A stretch of DNA of 64,000 bases from Planomonospora sp. ID82291 (GTDB taxonomy: Bacteria; Actinomycetota; Actinomycetes; Streptosporangiales; Streptosporangiaceae). Positions within the stretch are counted from its first letter, which is position 1. Every line of letters starts with the position of its first letter. The translations under genes were made by a program, and so were the position numbers. Shown piece after piece: positions 9,018-18,164 of this stretch. The notes under the pieces were generated by a model. It saw only the letters and a program-made list of their open reading frames with translations, did no database searches and was not told where the DNA came from. The stretch spans positions 310,001 through 374,000 of the forward strand of contig NZ_JABTEX010000004.1 in the NCBI RefSeq assembly GCF_015711645.1. The letters are read 5' to 3'.

Positions 9018-10834
9018 GCGTCGACGTGAACACGGGGACGGCCCGGCGACGGGCGACGGGCGGCGGCGCGGGGACACCCGATCCGGTCGCCGAGGCCGGC
9101 GAGCTGGTCGCCGGGCTCCTGACCCGGCCGTGGGGGCGGGTGTCCCCGTCGGTCTACGAGACCGGGCGCGTGGTGAGCCTCGCCCCCTGGCTGGCCGGCC
9201 ACGCCGAACGGGTCGGCTTCCTGCTCGCCGCCCAGCGGGCGGACGGGGCCTGGGGCCGTCCCGAGGGCGGGTACGCGCTCGTCCCGACGCTGAGCGCGGC
9301 CGAGGCGCTCCTGGCGGAGCTGCGGCGCCCGTCCCCCTGCGCGGACCCGGTCGTGCTGGCCGGGGCCGTCCGGCGGGGACTGGGGGCGGCCCGGCGCTGG
9401 TCGGGCCCGGACGGGCCGCCGCTGCCCGACATGCCGGCGATCGAGCTGATCGTGCCCGCCCTGGTCTCCCTGATCGACGGCCACCTGGCGGAGGGCCACC
9501 CGCCGGACGGGCTCCCGGCCGGCGCGGACCCAAAGGGCGCGGACCTGGACGGCGCGGACCTGGACGGCGAGGGTCCCGGTCTTCCCGCGGGCGTGGACGG
9601 ATCCAGGCTCTCCGCGGTCCGGGCGCGGCTGCGGGCGGGCGGACGGGTCCCGCGCAAGCTGGTCCACGCACTGGAGATCGCGGGCCCCGCGGCGACCGCG
9701 GCGGAGATCGTCCCCACTCCGGCCGGCCCGGGTCTGGCGTCCGTCGGAGCCTCGCCCGCGGCCGGCGCGGCGTGGCTGGGCGCGGTGCGGCCCTCCGCCG
9801 AGGACCCCCGGCGGCTCCGGGAGGCGGCCGAGGTTCGGCGCTACCTGGAGGCGGTCGTGGAGGACTCCGGCGGGCCCGTGCCGTGCGCGATCCCCATCAC
9901 CGTGTTCGAGCGGGGCTGGGTGCTGAGCTGGCTGCGCCGGGCCGGCGTGCCGGTGGACGTCCCGGCGGAGCTGACGGCGAGCCTGCGGGACGGGCTGGGG
10001 CCGGAGGGCGTCGCCGCGGGACCGGGCCTGCCGGAGGACGCGGACACCACCTCCGTCGCGCTGTACGCGCTGGCCCTGCTCGGCGAGCCGCGCGAGCCGG
10101 ACGGGCTCTGGCCGTACGAGCTGGAGGCGCACTTCTGCACCTGGCAGGGGGAGGAGGGCTTCTCCCCGACGACGAACGCGCACGTGCTCGACGCCTTCGG
10201 CGCCCACCTGCGCGCGACCGGCCACCTGCGCGCGACCGCCCGCGTCCCCGCCGGAAGGGGCGCGCCCGCCGCGCCCGCCGGGTTCTCCGCGGCCCCCCTC
10301 CCCGCATCGGGCCGCCCGGTCCCGTCGGGCTTCCCCGCGGAGCGTTACGCGGCCGCGGCGCGCAAGGTCTCCGCGCGGCTGCGCGGCTGCCAGAGCGAGG
10401 AGGGCGGCTGGCGGGACCGCTGGCACGCCTCGCCGTACTACGCCACGGCCTGCTGCGCGCTCGCGTTGCACGAGTTCGGCGGCGCGGAGTCGGCGGGGGC
10501 GGTGGAGCGGGCCGTGCGCTGGGTGCTGGCCGGCCAGCACCCGGACGGGTCCTGGGGACGGTGGGAGGGCACGGCCGAGGAGACCGCCTACGCGCTGCAG
10601 ACCCTCCTGCTGACCCTGCCGGAGGGCGGGGGCGCGCCCGCCGGGACGGTGGAGGCGGTCGAGCGCGGACGCCGCTTCCTGGCGGACGCCGCGGACGGGG
10701 ACGAGGGGCCCCGGCTCTGGCACGACAAGGACCTGTACTTCCCGGCGGCGATCGTCCGGGCGGCCGTCCTGGGCGCGCTGCACCTGGCCGGGGAGTTCCT
10801 GGTCTCGGGACGAATCTCCGCAAGGCGGTCATGA
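9014..10834 (+). CDS. Class II diterpene cyclase-like protein (DXDTT type)
   Basis: A 606-residue protein with the alpha-alpha barrel character and QW-like repeats of class II cyclases (DGAWGRPEG; DGSWGRWEGTAEETAYALQ). The protonation motif, normally DXDD, reads D342-A-D344-T-T. I recall a DXDTT variant in the mycobacterial diterpene cyclase Rv3377c, which uses geranylgeranyl diphosphate. The expected reaction is protonation-initiated cyclisation of GGPP to a bicyclic diphosphate, passed to the class I enzyme encoded just upstream. A Gly/Asp-rich low-complexity insert (about residues 165-195) accounts for some of its extra length. The GTG start overlaps the previous stop by 4 bases. No GGPP synthase gene is in the window. 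Confidence 0.75.
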   Translation: MSVDVNTGTARRRATGGGAGTPDPVAEAGELVAGLLTRPWGRVSPSVYETGRVVSLAPWLAGHAERVGFLLAAQRADGAWGRPEGGYALVPTLSAAEALLAELRRPSPCADPVVLAGAVRRGLGAARRWSGPDGPPLPDMPAIELIVPALVSLIDGHLAEGHPPDGLPAGADPKGADLDGADLDGEGPGLPAGVDGSRLSAVRARLRAGGRVPRKLVHALEIAGPAATAAEIVPTPAGPGLASVGASPAAGAAWLGAVRPSAEDPRRLREAAEVRRYLEAVVEDSGGPVPCAIPITVFERGWVLSWLRRAGVPVDVPAELTASLRDGLGPEGVAAGPGLPEDADTTSVALYALALLGEPREPDGLWPYELEAHFCTWQGEEGFSPTTNAHVLDAFGAHLRATGHLRATARVPAGRGAPAAPAGFSAAPLPASGRPVPSGFPAERYAAAARKVSARLRGCQSEEGGWRDRWHASPYYATACCALALHEFGGAESAGAVERAVRWVLAGQHPDGSWGRWEGTAEETAYALQTLLLTLPEGGGAPAGTVEAVERGRRFLADAADGDEGPRLWHDKDLYFPAAIVRAAVLGALHLAGEFLVSGRISARRS

Positions 10835-10912
10835 CAGATGTTATGATGAATATTTACCGTTGGCAGTTAGGGCAACAAAAGGGACAGACGGTCGTATGTG
10901 TCCGGGGCTGCC

Positions 10913-10941
10913 TTGAGTGTAATTACCGACGTTGCTATGGT
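10913..10941 (+). promoter_or_regulatory. Candidate promoter (TTGAGT-N17-TATGGT) for the conservon
   Basis: TTGAGT (10913-10918) and TATGGT (10936-10941) are separated by 17 bases within an A/T-rich gap of 223 bases between the diterpene cyclase and cvnA. It would drive cvnABCD separately from the terpene genes. The gap itself shows no coding sequence. Confidence 0.4.
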
Positions 10942-11057
10942 TCGGCGGGTGCGATGGGCGGTGCCCCACCACGTCGGTCATGCGGCCTCTGTGGATTCAC
11001 GCGTCCATCGCCGCCGAATGCAATGTGATTTCTTTTCATTTCCCCCAGGGTGGTGCC

Positions 11058-13490
11058 ATGCGCTTGCGCAATGCGCGTTTGCGGACCAAGGTCACAGCGC
11101 TGCTGGTGTCGCTCGCGGCCCTCTGGGCGTTCACCGCATGGGTCACCGTCCGTGACGGTCTGAACATGCTGGGCGTGGCCACGCTGAACTCCGGCGTGGC
11201 CGAGCCGAGCGAACGGCTCCTGGTCGAGCTGCAGGCCGAGCGGCGGCTCACCGTGATCATGCTGGGAGACCCCGGCGGCGGCGTCCGGCAGCGCGAGGCG
11301 CTGGGAGCCCAGCGCCGGCGCACCGACGCGGCCGGGGCGGACCTGCGCGAGCGCTCGTCCTCCTTCACCGTGGGGCTGACGGCCAGCGACGAGCTCGTCC
11401 GGCGGATCGACGGGGTCCTGCGGCGGCTGGACGGTCTGGGCGCGGTCCGCCGGGCGATCGACGGCGGCAGGCTGGACCGGTTCCGGAGCGCGGAGACGCT
11501 CACCGGCGTCATCGACGGGATCCGGCGCGTCTACGACGCCATGGCGGTCCTGGACGACGAGGAGATCGCCAAGAGCACCCGTACGCTCATCGACCTGACG
11601 GACGCCGCGGAGATCCGGGCGCAGGAGGACGCCCTGGCCGTGGGCGCCCTGACGGCGGGGCGGTTCACCGAGGACGAGCGCGTCCGGTTCACCCAGATCG
11701 TCGGCGCCCAGCGCTTCCTCACCGCCCAGGCGGTGGCCGAACTGCCCGCCGCCGCGCAGGAGGAGTACCGGCGGCTGGTCGGCGGCGAGCACTTCACCCG
11801 GCTGCGCGCGATGGAGGACCGGCTGATCCAGGGCCGGCAGGCGGGAGCGGCGGACCGGGTCGACGCCGGGCAGTGGACCGCCTCCGCGCAGCGCGTGCAG
11901 GCGGAGCTGTGGCAGTTCGTGCTGAGGGCCGGAGACCGGCTGGTCGAGCAGTCCGCTCCGGTCGCCACCGGCGTCATCGTACGGCTCGCGCTCGCCGGCG
12001 GCCTGGGGCTCATCGCCGTCATCGCCTCGGTGGTCCTGTCCATCACCACGGCCCGCGCCCTGATCCAGCAGCTGGAGAAGCTGCGGGCCGCCGCCTGGGA
12101 GCTGGCCGACAAGCGGCTGCCCGGCGTGGTGGACCGGATCGGCCACGGGGAGGAGGTGGACGTCGCGGCCGAGGCCCCGCCGCTGCGGTTCGGCGACGAC
12201 CAGATCGGGCAGGTCGGCCAGGCGTTCAACGCCGTCCAGCGGACCGCGATCGAGGTCGCGGTCGAGCAGGCCCAGCTCCGGCGCGACATCGCCGACATCC
12301 TGCGCAACCTCGCCCGCCGGACCCAGGGCCTCGTGCACCGCCAGCTGAGCGTCCTGGACACCATGGAACGGCGCGAGCAGGACCCGCAGGAGCTGCGCGA
12401 CCTGTTCCGGCTGGACCACCTGGCGACCCGCATGCGCCGCTACGCGGAGAACCTCCTCGTCCTGGCCGGGGCCGCCCCGGGCCGCGCCTGGCGGGACTCG
12501 GTCCCCCTGCTCGACGTGGTGCGCGGAGCGCTGGCGGAGATCGAGGACTACACCCGGGTCGACGTGCTCCCCATGGGGGAGGCGTCGCTGGACGGACGGG
12601 CCGTCGGCGACGTCATCCACCTCGTCGCCGAGCTGGTCGAGAACGCGGCGTCCTTCTCCCCGCCCTACACGACGGTGAAGGTCGGCGGGCACAGCGTGGC
12701 GCACGGCTACGCCATCGAGATCGAGGACCGGGGCCTGGGCATGAGCGAGGAGGACATCGCCTCCGCCAACGAGCGGATCGCCAACCCGCCCGAGCTCAAG
12801 CTGGCGGGCAACGCCCGGCTGGGCCTGTACGTCGTCAGCAGGCTGGCCGAGCGGCACGGCATCCGGGTGACGTTCAAGGCCTCGCCGTACGGCGGCACCA
12901 CCGTCGTGGTGCTGATCCCGCAGGAACTGATCGGCCGGGACGCTCACGCCCCCGAGGACGCGGGGGGCGTGACCGTTCCGGCCGCCCGGAGCGTCCCGGC
13001 CGTCCGGGCGGGGGCGATCCCCCAGGCCCGTGCCGAGAACTCCGGCCCGGCCGGTGCGGTCGTCGCCGTGGCGCCCGCGCGGGAGGCCGCCCCGTCGGAG
13101 ACCCCGGCCTCCCCGGCCTCCCCGGACCCGGCGGGAGCGCCGGGAGCGCCGGGAGCAGAGACCGTCTCCGGGCGGACGGACGCCGGGGCGGGCGCGACCC
13201 TCTCCGGATCGTCCTCGCCCTCGATCCTGCCGCCGCCGGACACCAGCCACACCCCGGGCGGCCTGCCGCGCCGGGTCCCCCAGACCCACCTCGCCGTGCC
13301 GCTGCGCGAGGACGACCCGCTCCCGGAGCAGCCCGCCGAGGACCCCGGACAAGACGACGGGCGTTCCCCCGAGGAGATCCGCGCCGCCTTCTCCTCCTTC
13401 CAGGCGGGAACGCGCCGGGGCCGGTCCGACGCCGCGCAGCTGCTCGCCGGGGACGGCGGTTCCGCGGACGGCGACCGGCCGCCCGTGTGA
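11058..13490 (+). CDS. cvnA: Conservon sensor kinase-like protein CvnA
   Basis: Membrane sensor of the conservon G-protein-like system. An N-terminal membrane segment (about residues 11-32) is followed by a nitrate/nitrite-sensor-like helical extracytoplasmic domain, a second membrane segment (about 304-328), a HAMP-like linker and a GHKL ATPase domain (N box ELVENAASFSPP, then EDRGLGMSEED and LGLYVVSRLAERHGI). In place of a classical His phosphoacceptor box it has the conservon signature LVHRQLSVLD and LDHLATRMRRYAENLLVLAG. The C-terminal 170 residues are a disordered Pro/Ala tail. The ATG at 11058 was chosen for AGGG 7 bases upstream. It heads cvnBCD. Confidence 0.9.
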   Translation: MRLRNARLRTKVTALLVSLAALWAFTAWVTVRDGLNMLGVATLNSGVAEPSERLLVELQAERRLTVIMLGDPGGGVRQREALGAQRRRTDAAGADLRERSSSFTVGLTASDELVRRIDGVLRRLDGLGAVRRAIDGGRLDRFRSAETLTGVIDGIRRVYDAMAVLDDEEIAKSTRTLIDLTDAAEIRAQEDALAVGALTAGRFTEDERVRFTQIVGAQRFLTAQAVAELPAAAQEEYRRLVGGEHFTRLRAMEDRLIQGRQAGAADRVDAGQWTASAQRVQAELWQFVLRAGDRLVEQSAPVATGVIVRLALAGGLGLIAVIASVVLSITTARALIQQLEKLRAAAWELADKRLPGVVDRIGHGEEVDVAAEAPPLRFGDDQIGQVGQAFNAVQRTAIEVAVEQAQLRRDIADILRNLARRTQGLVHRQLSVLDTMERREQDPQELRDLFRLDHLATRMRRYAENLLVLAGAAPGRAWRDSVPLLDVVRGALAEIEDYTRVDVLPMGEASLDGRAVGDVIHLVAELVENAASFSPPYTTVKVGGHSVAHGYAIEIEDRGLGMSEEDIASANERIANPPELKLAGNARLGLYVVSRLAERHGIRVTFKASPYGGTTVVVLIPQELIGRDAHAPEDAGGVTVPAARSVPAVRAGAIPQARAENSGPAGAVVAVAPAREAAPSETPASPASPDPAGAPGAPGAETVSGRTDAGAGATLSGSSSPSILPPPDTSHTPGGLPRRVPQTHLAVPLREDDPLPEQPAEDPGQDDGRSPEEIRAAFSSFQAGTRRGRSDAAQLLAGDGGSADGDRPPV

Positions 13491-13567
13491 TCCCCGCGAC
13501 GACCGTGATCCACGCGTGCCCGCGGGCTCCGGAGGCCGGAGCCCGAACGGCGAAGAGAGGACGACAA

Positions 13568-13996
13568 GTGGTGCAGGGAACAGGATCCGTCACCGACCTG
13601 GCCTGGTTGCTGGACGACCTGGTCACACGCGTGGCCGGGGCGGAGAACGGCATCGTCTTCTCCACCGACGGCCTGCTCATGGCCGCCTCGGCGGGGCTGG
13701 GCCCGGCCGACGCCGAGCACCTGGCCGCGGTGGGGTCGGCGATCCAGAGCCTGGGCAGGGGGGTCAGCGACCGGGTGGGCGGCGGAGCGGTGCGCCAGAC
13801 CATCATCGAGATGCGCTCGGCCTACCTCCTCGTCTCCGCGGCCGGGCAGGGCGCCTGCCTGGCGGTGCTCTGCACGCACGAGGCCGACGTCGGCCTGGTC
13901 GCCTACGAGATGGCCATGCTCGTCACCCGCGTCGGCCAGTACCTCACCTCACCCGCCCGGACGGCGGGCGCCCCGGCCAAGGGCGACGCCGCGTGA
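13568..13996 (+). CDS. cvnB: Conservon roadblock/LC7 protein CvnB
   Basis: A 142-residue roadblock/LC7-domain protein (LAWLLDDLVTRVAGAENGIVFSTDGLLMAAS, a typical beginning of this fold). In conservons this protein is thought to modulate the nucleotide cycle of the partner GTPase and to interact with CvnA at the membrane. The GTG at 13568 is preferred because GAGAGG lies 7 bases upstream; another GTG follows immediately. It overlaps cvnC by one base. Confidence 0.88.
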   Translation: MVQGTGSVTDLAWLLDDLVTRVAGAENGIVFSTDGLLMAASAGLGPADAEHLAAVGSAIQSLGRGVSDRVGGGAVRQTIIEMRSAYLLVSAAGQGACLAVLCTHEADVGLVAYEMAMLVTRVGQYLTSPARTAGAPAKGDAA

Positions 13997-14382
13997 TGGG
14001 TCCCCGCGACGAGCACCCCGACGTCCAGTGGGTCGGCGACGAGGCGGGCCCGATCGTCCGGCCGTACGTCCTCACCCGGGGCCGGACCGAACCGGCCCGC
14101 GGCCGGTTCGACCTCATCACGCTGGCGGTGACCCTCCGCCCCGCCGTGCCGGGGGAGACGGAGCTGGGACCGGAGTGCCTGGCCATCGTGCGGCTCTGCC
14201 TCCAGCCGCAGTCGGTGGCGGAGATCGCCGCGCACGTCAACCTGCCGGCGGGCACCGTCCGCGTGCTGCTCGGCGACCTGCTCGACCAGGGCTACATCAC
14301 CCTGCAGGAACCCCAGATGGAGACGGACATGAACGACGAGAGGCTGTACCGGGCGGTGCTGGATGGACTCCGTGCGCTCTAG
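13996..14382 (+). CDS. cvnC: Conservon DUF742 protein CvnC
   Basis: A 128-residue DUF742 protein (IVRPYVLTRGRTEPARGRFDL at the start, then LQPQSVAEIAAHVNLPAGTVRVLLGDLLDQG). The second half resembles a winged helix-turn-helix. In the conservon it completes the complex of CvnA, CvnB and CvnD; its biochemical role is not settled. The ATG overlaps the cvnB stop (TGATG) and the end overlaps cvnD by 20 bases, so the genes are translationally coupled. Confidence 0.87.
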   Translation: MGPRDEHPDVQWVGDEAGPIVRPYVLTRGRTEPARGRFDLITLAVTLRPAVPGETELGPECLAIVRLCLQPQSVAEIAAHVNLPAGTVRVLLGDLLDQGYITLQEPQMETDMNDERLYRAVLDGLRAL

Positions 14383-14992
14383 CCGCGACGCCGGGCGGGC
14401 CGTGCTGCCCAAGGCGATCAAGATCCTGGTCGCGGGCGGGTTCGGGGCGGGCAAGACCACCCTGGTCGGCGCGGTCTCCGAGATCGAGCCGCTGCGCACC
14501 GAGGAGACGCTGACCGACCGGGGCGTCGGGATCGACGACCTGTCCGGCGTGGAGGGCAAGGGCACCACGACCGTCGCGATGGACTTCGGCCGCATCACCA
14601 TCGGCGACGCCTACCGGCTCTACCTGTTCGGCACCCCCGGCCAGGAGCGGTTCTGGTTCCTCTGGGACGAGCTGGCGCTCGGTGCGATGGGCGCGGTCGT
14701 GCTGGCCGACACCCGCAGGCTGGCCGACTGCTTCCCCTCGCTGGACTACTTCGAGCGGCGGGACACGCCCTTCATCGTCGCGGTGAACTGCTTCGACGGC
14801 GCCCGCCGCTACGACCTGGACGAGGTGCGGCTCGGGCTGACCCTCCCCGAGGACGTCCCGATCGTGCTCGGGGACGCGCGCCGGCGGCAGTCGGGCAAGG
14901 AGATCCTGATCACCCTGGTGGAGCACGCGATGAAGGTCCGCCTCGGCCGCGCCGAGGCCGCCGGTCCGGGGAGGCTGGAGCCCACCCGGTAG
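14363..14992 (+). CDS. cvnD: Conservon small GTPase-like protein CvnD
   Basis: A 209-residue Ras-like P-loop protein. Walker A is GGFGAGKTT (about residues 25-33), the switch-II DxxGQ equivalent is GTPGQERFWF, and NCFD takes the place of NKxD. It is the nucleotide-binding output member of the conservon, by analogy with eukaryotic G proteins. The start lies 20 bases inside cvnC. No P450 follows it, unlike some conservons; here a P450 lies upstream, ahead of the cyclases. Confidence 0.9.
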   Translation: MDSVRSSRDAGRAVLPKAIKILVAGGFGAGKTTLVGAVSEIEPLRTEETLTDRGVGIDDLSGVEGKGTTTVAMDFGRITIGDAYRLYLFGTPGQERFWFLWDELALGAMGAVVLADTRRLADCFPSLDYFERRDTPFIVAVNCFDGARRYDLDEVRLGLTLPEDVPIVLGDARRRQSGKEILITLVEHAMKVRLGRAEAAGPGRLEPTR

Positions 14993-15109
14993 AGACATCC
15001 GTCCACCCGGGTGGGATGAACCACCTCCTCGGGAGGACGCGCTCCTGACGGCCCGTGCTCGCCGTGTCACGATTGCGGAGATCACGATGAATCCGTCCGA
15101 GGAGCATGC

Positions 15110-17233
15110 ATGTGCGACGATCCCGCTCTCCCTCCGGCGGTGGCCGGGGCGCTGGAGGACTACCGGGCGCTGCTGGCCGCGCACGGGGTCACCTGGGGCG
15201 AGGACCCGATCTTCTACGTCATGTCGATGGCCACCGACGCCTACCTCATGGGGCCGCGCGACTTCTGGGGCGTCTGCCACCGGAAGGTCGCCGAACGCCA
15301 CCCGGACGCCGACCCCCGCGAGCTGGAGGACCACCTCGTCGAGCTCGACATGGCCGAGGTGGTCAGGGACGTCCTCGCCGGAGAGGTGCTGGAGAACCTG
15401 GCGGCGCTCCGCCTCACCGCCGACGGGGCGGTGCTGGAGGCCAAGGCGCAGGCCGTACTGGACGGACGGCCGCTGGAGACGACGCTGCTCGTCGACTCCG
15501 CCCGCACCGGGCCCGCGACCGTGGTGGTGGGCGGACGCGCGTACGAGGTCGCCCCGGGCGGCGCGCTGCTGATCCCGATCACCTCCGCCGTCGAGGTCGC
15601 CGCCGACGGGTCGCCGGTGGACCTGTCCCCGCTGACCCGCCCCGCGGCCACCGCCCGCCTGCGGCTGCGCGCGGGCATGCCGTGCCGGTGGAGCGTGTAC
15701 GGCGAGCACGGCCAGGGCTGGTACCCGGCCGGGGCCCCGCACCGGCGCGACGCCCACGTGCGCCCCTACTTCCACGGCGACGACCTGGTGCTGGACGTGC
15801 CCGCCGAGCCGCTCACCGTCCGGGTGGCCCGCGGCATGGAGTACGGCTCCGCGGAGGCGGCGGTCACCCCGGTCGCCGGGGAGGAGACGCTGGTCGAGCT
15901 GGCGCCCGAGCGGCTGCACGACGCCGCGGCCCGGGGCTGGTACGGCGGGGACATGCACGTCCACCTCAACTGGGCCGGGGACATGGTCGGCACCCCGGCG
16001 CTGGCCGCGGCCATGCAGCACGGCGAGGACCTGCACGTGCTCAACCTGGTCGCCGGGAACGTCTCCTCGGCGCGGGTCTACGACGCCGAGGCGCTGGAGC
16101 ACTGGGCGGGCGAGGACCTGCCGTGGTCGGACGCCGCCCACCTGGCCCGGCTCGGCGTCGAGTACCGCAACGACCTGCTCGGCCACTTCTACGCCTTCGC
16201 CCCGGCCGGCCCGCCGTCCCGCTTCCACACCGGCTTCCTGGGCACCGCCGACTGGCCGCCCAACAGCGCGGCCTGCCGGGAGTTGCGGGCGCTGGGCGCG
16301 GTCACCGGCTACAGCCACCCCTTCCACGCCCCGGTCTCCGAGACCGACGGCCCGGAGGCGGTCCTGCTCCGCCGGCGCAACTGCTCCTCGCGGGAGATCG
16401 TCGCCGACGCGGCGCTCGGCCTGGTCGACGCCCTCGACGTGCTCAACCACTCTTCGGTCGAGGGGACCGCCCTCGTCTACCGGCGCCTGCTCGGAGCCGG
16501 CAACCGGCTGGCGGTCACCGCCGGGACCGACTCCATGATCTCCTTCGCCCGCCGGGGCTGCCAGTCCAGCCCGCCGGGGTGGGCGCGGGTGTACGCCCGG
16601 GTGGAGGGGCCGCTCACCGCCGAGTCGTTCGCCGAGGCGATCCGGCGGGGCCGGACCTTCGGCACCACCGGGCCGTGGCTGGAGCTGTCGGTGGACGGGC
16701 ACGGGCCGGGCGACGCCCTGGACCTGCCGGCCGGGGCCCGGGTGACGGTGACGGCCAGGGCGGTCGGGCCGGAGGTGGAGCGGCTGGAGCTCCGCACCGC
16801 CGACGGGGTGATCGCCGTAGGACCCGGCGGAGGTGTGACGGTCGCGGGACCCGGTGGAGGTGTGACGGTCGCGGGACCCGGCGGTGCGCCGGGGGGCGCA
16901 CCGGTCACCGAGGTGACCGCGGAGCTGGTCGTGACCGAACCGACGTACGTGGTCGCGGTCGCCTCCGGTGGGCCGCACGAGCGCAGTTTCCACCCCACCG
17001 GCGTGCACGCCCACACCAGCCCGGTCCACCTGGACGTGGACGGCCGCCGGGTGGCCCGGCCCGAGGACGTCCGCTGGTGCCTGGAGTGGCTGGACGGCCT
17101 GGAGGCGATGGTCCGCGAGGAGGGCCGGTTCGAGAGCGCCGGGCAGCTCGCCGACCACCTGGCCCTGTACGACCGGGCCCGCGAGGTGTACCGGAGCCGC
17201 CTGCACCGGGGCGTGCGAGGCTGGGAGGCATGA
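15110..17233 (+). CDS. CehA/McbA-type PHP-fold metallohydrolase
   Basis: A 707-residue protein in which the second half resembles CehA/McbA metallohydrolases of the PHP superfamily. GGDMHVHLNW (H283, H285) gives the HxH metal pair. Further candidate ligands are the His of GYSHPFHAP, the pair in LNHSS and the Asp of VTAGTDSM. The N-terminal 270 residues have a beta-rich middle and no clear assignment. A short Gly/Pro/Val repeat lies near residues 570-595. Substrate is unknown; relatives cleave carbamates or phosphoesters. The ATG at 15110 follows GGAGCATG. The end overlaps the PPK2-like gene by 4 bases, so the two are probably co-transcribed. Confidence 0.72.
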   Translation: MCDDPALPPAVAGALEDYRALLAAHGVTWGEDPIFYVMSMATDAYLMGPRDFWGVCHRKVAERHPDADPRELEDHLVELDMAEVVRDVLAGEVLENLAALRLTADGAVLEAKAQAVLDGRPLETTLLVDSARTGPATVVVGGRAYEVAPGGALLIPITSAVEVAADGSPVDLSPLTRPAATARLRLRAGMPCRWSVYGEHGQGWYPAGAPHRRDAHVRPYFHGDDLVLDVPAEPLTVRVARGMEYGSAEAAVTPVAGEETLVELAPERLHDAAARGWYGGDMHVHLNWAGDMVGTPALAAAMQHGEDLHVLNLVAGNVSSARVYDAEALEHWAGEDLPWSDAAHLARLGVEYRNDLLGHFYAFAPAGPPSRFHTGFLGTADWPPNSAACRELRALGAVTGYSHPFHAPVSETDGPEAVLLRRRNCSSREIVADAALGLVDALDVLNHSSVEGTALVYRRLLGAGNRLAVTAGTDSMISFARRGCQSSPPGWARVYARVEGPLTAESFAEAIRRGRTFGTTGPWLELSVDGHGPGDALDLPAGARVTVTARAVGPEVERLELRTADGVIAVGPGGGVTVAGPGGGVTVAGPGGAPGGAPVTEVTAELVVTEPTYVVAVASGGPHERSFHPTGVHAHTSPVHLDVDGRRVARPEDVRWCLEWLDGLEAMVREEGRFESAGQLADHLALYDRAREVYRSRLHRGVRGWEA
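16820..16884 (+). repeat. 27-bp in-frame tandem repeat inside the CehA-like gene
   Basis: Two full copies (16820-16846 and 16847-16873, one mismatch) and a partial third copy of a 27-base unit starting GGACCCGG. It encodes GPGGGVTVA repeated, between a beta-rich segment and the C-terminal part of the protein. Likely a length-variable linker. Confidence 0.85.
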
Positions 17234-18012
17234 ACCGACTGGCTGAGATCGACCTGTCCCGGAGACTGCACAAGAAGGAGGCGTCCGAGCGGCTCGACGC
17301 CGCGCTGCACCGCCTGCTGAGGCTGCGCCTCATGCTCGGCGGGCAGATCGGCGACAAACGCGTCGGCCCGCCGCTCTGCGTCGTGTTCGAGGGCTGGGAC
17401 GCCTCCGGCAAGGGCGGCGCGATCAAGCGCCTGGTCCGCCCGCTCGACCCGCGGCACGTGCGGGTCGCCCAGTTCGCGGCCCCGACCTACGACGAGAAGC
17501 GCCACCACTTCCTCTGGCGGTTCTGGCCGGTCCTGCCGGGCTGGGGCGGCATGGCGGTGCTCGACCGGTCCTGGTACGGGCGGGTGCTGGTGGAGCGGGT
17601 GGAGGGCTTCGCCACCGAGGAGCAGTGGCGGCGGGCCTACGGCGAGATCGTGGAGTTCGAGCGGACCCTCGCCGCCGAGGGCATGATCCTCGTCAAGTTC
17701 TGGATGCACGTCTCGGAGGAGGAGCAGCTCCGCCGCTTCCAGGACCGGGCCGACGACCCGCTGCGCGCCTGGAAGCTCACCCCCGAGGACTGGCGCAACC
17801 GGGAGAAGCGCGCGCAGTACGAGATCGCGGTCGAGGAGATGCTGGAGCGCACCGACCACCCCGACGGCCCCTGGCACGTCGTGCCCGGCGACGACAAGCG
17901 CCTGGCCCGGGTCACGGTCGTGGAGACGGTGTGCGCGGCGGTCGAGACCGCGCTGGCGGCCCGCGGCTACGACCTGAGCGACCCCGCCCCCGGCTCGACC
18001 GGAGAGGACTGA
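17230..18012 (+). CDS. Polyphosphate kinase 2 family protein
   Basis: A 260-residue PPK2-family kinase, which transfers phosphate between polyphosphate and nucleotides. Walker A is GWDASGKGG (residues 55-63), the lid-type segment RRLHKK/RPLDPRHV precedes the core, and VLDRSWYGRVLVERV is the Walker B region. WHVVPGDDKRLARV near the end is a family landmark. Single-domain length suggests class I or III PPK2; the nucleotide preference cannot be told. The ATG at 17230 overlaps the preceding stop (ATGA), with GAGG 9 bases upstream. Confidence 0.88.
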   Translation: MNRLAEIDLSRRLHKKEASERLDAALHRLLRLRLMLGGQIGDKRVGPPLCVVFEGWDASGKGGAIKRLVRPLDPRHVRVAQFAAPTYDEKRHHFLWRFWPVLPGWGGMAVLDRSWYGRVLVERVEGFATEEQWRRAYGEIVEFERTLAAEGMILVKFWMHVSEEEQLRRFQDRADDPLRAWKLTPEDWRNREKRAQYEIAVEEMLERTDHPDGPWHVVPGDDKRLARVTVVETVCAAVETALAARGYDLSDPAPGSTGED

Positions 18013-18164
18013 TCGGAGGAACGCGCGGTTGACGATGATTTTTCCTGCCGCGGCCAGGGGCGAGGGACGGTCCGGGGAAGGTGGCGGATGAGGCCGGGTT
18101 GCTCCGCGGAACGAGCGGGTAAGGCAGCCGATCCACGCCACGGCCACCGAACGAGGAGAGGCGA

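Noticed and set aside
9530-9580. Pentapeptide-repeat-like segment (GADLDGADLDG) in the class II cyclase
   Set aside because: Only two or three units; too short for a pentapeptide-repeat domain and best seen as a low-complexity insert.
14297-17206. Very long minus-strand frame opposite cvnD and the CehA-type gene
   Set aside because: Low-complexity His/Arg/Gly composition, no ribosome-binding site or family motif; the plus-strand genes have clear motifs.
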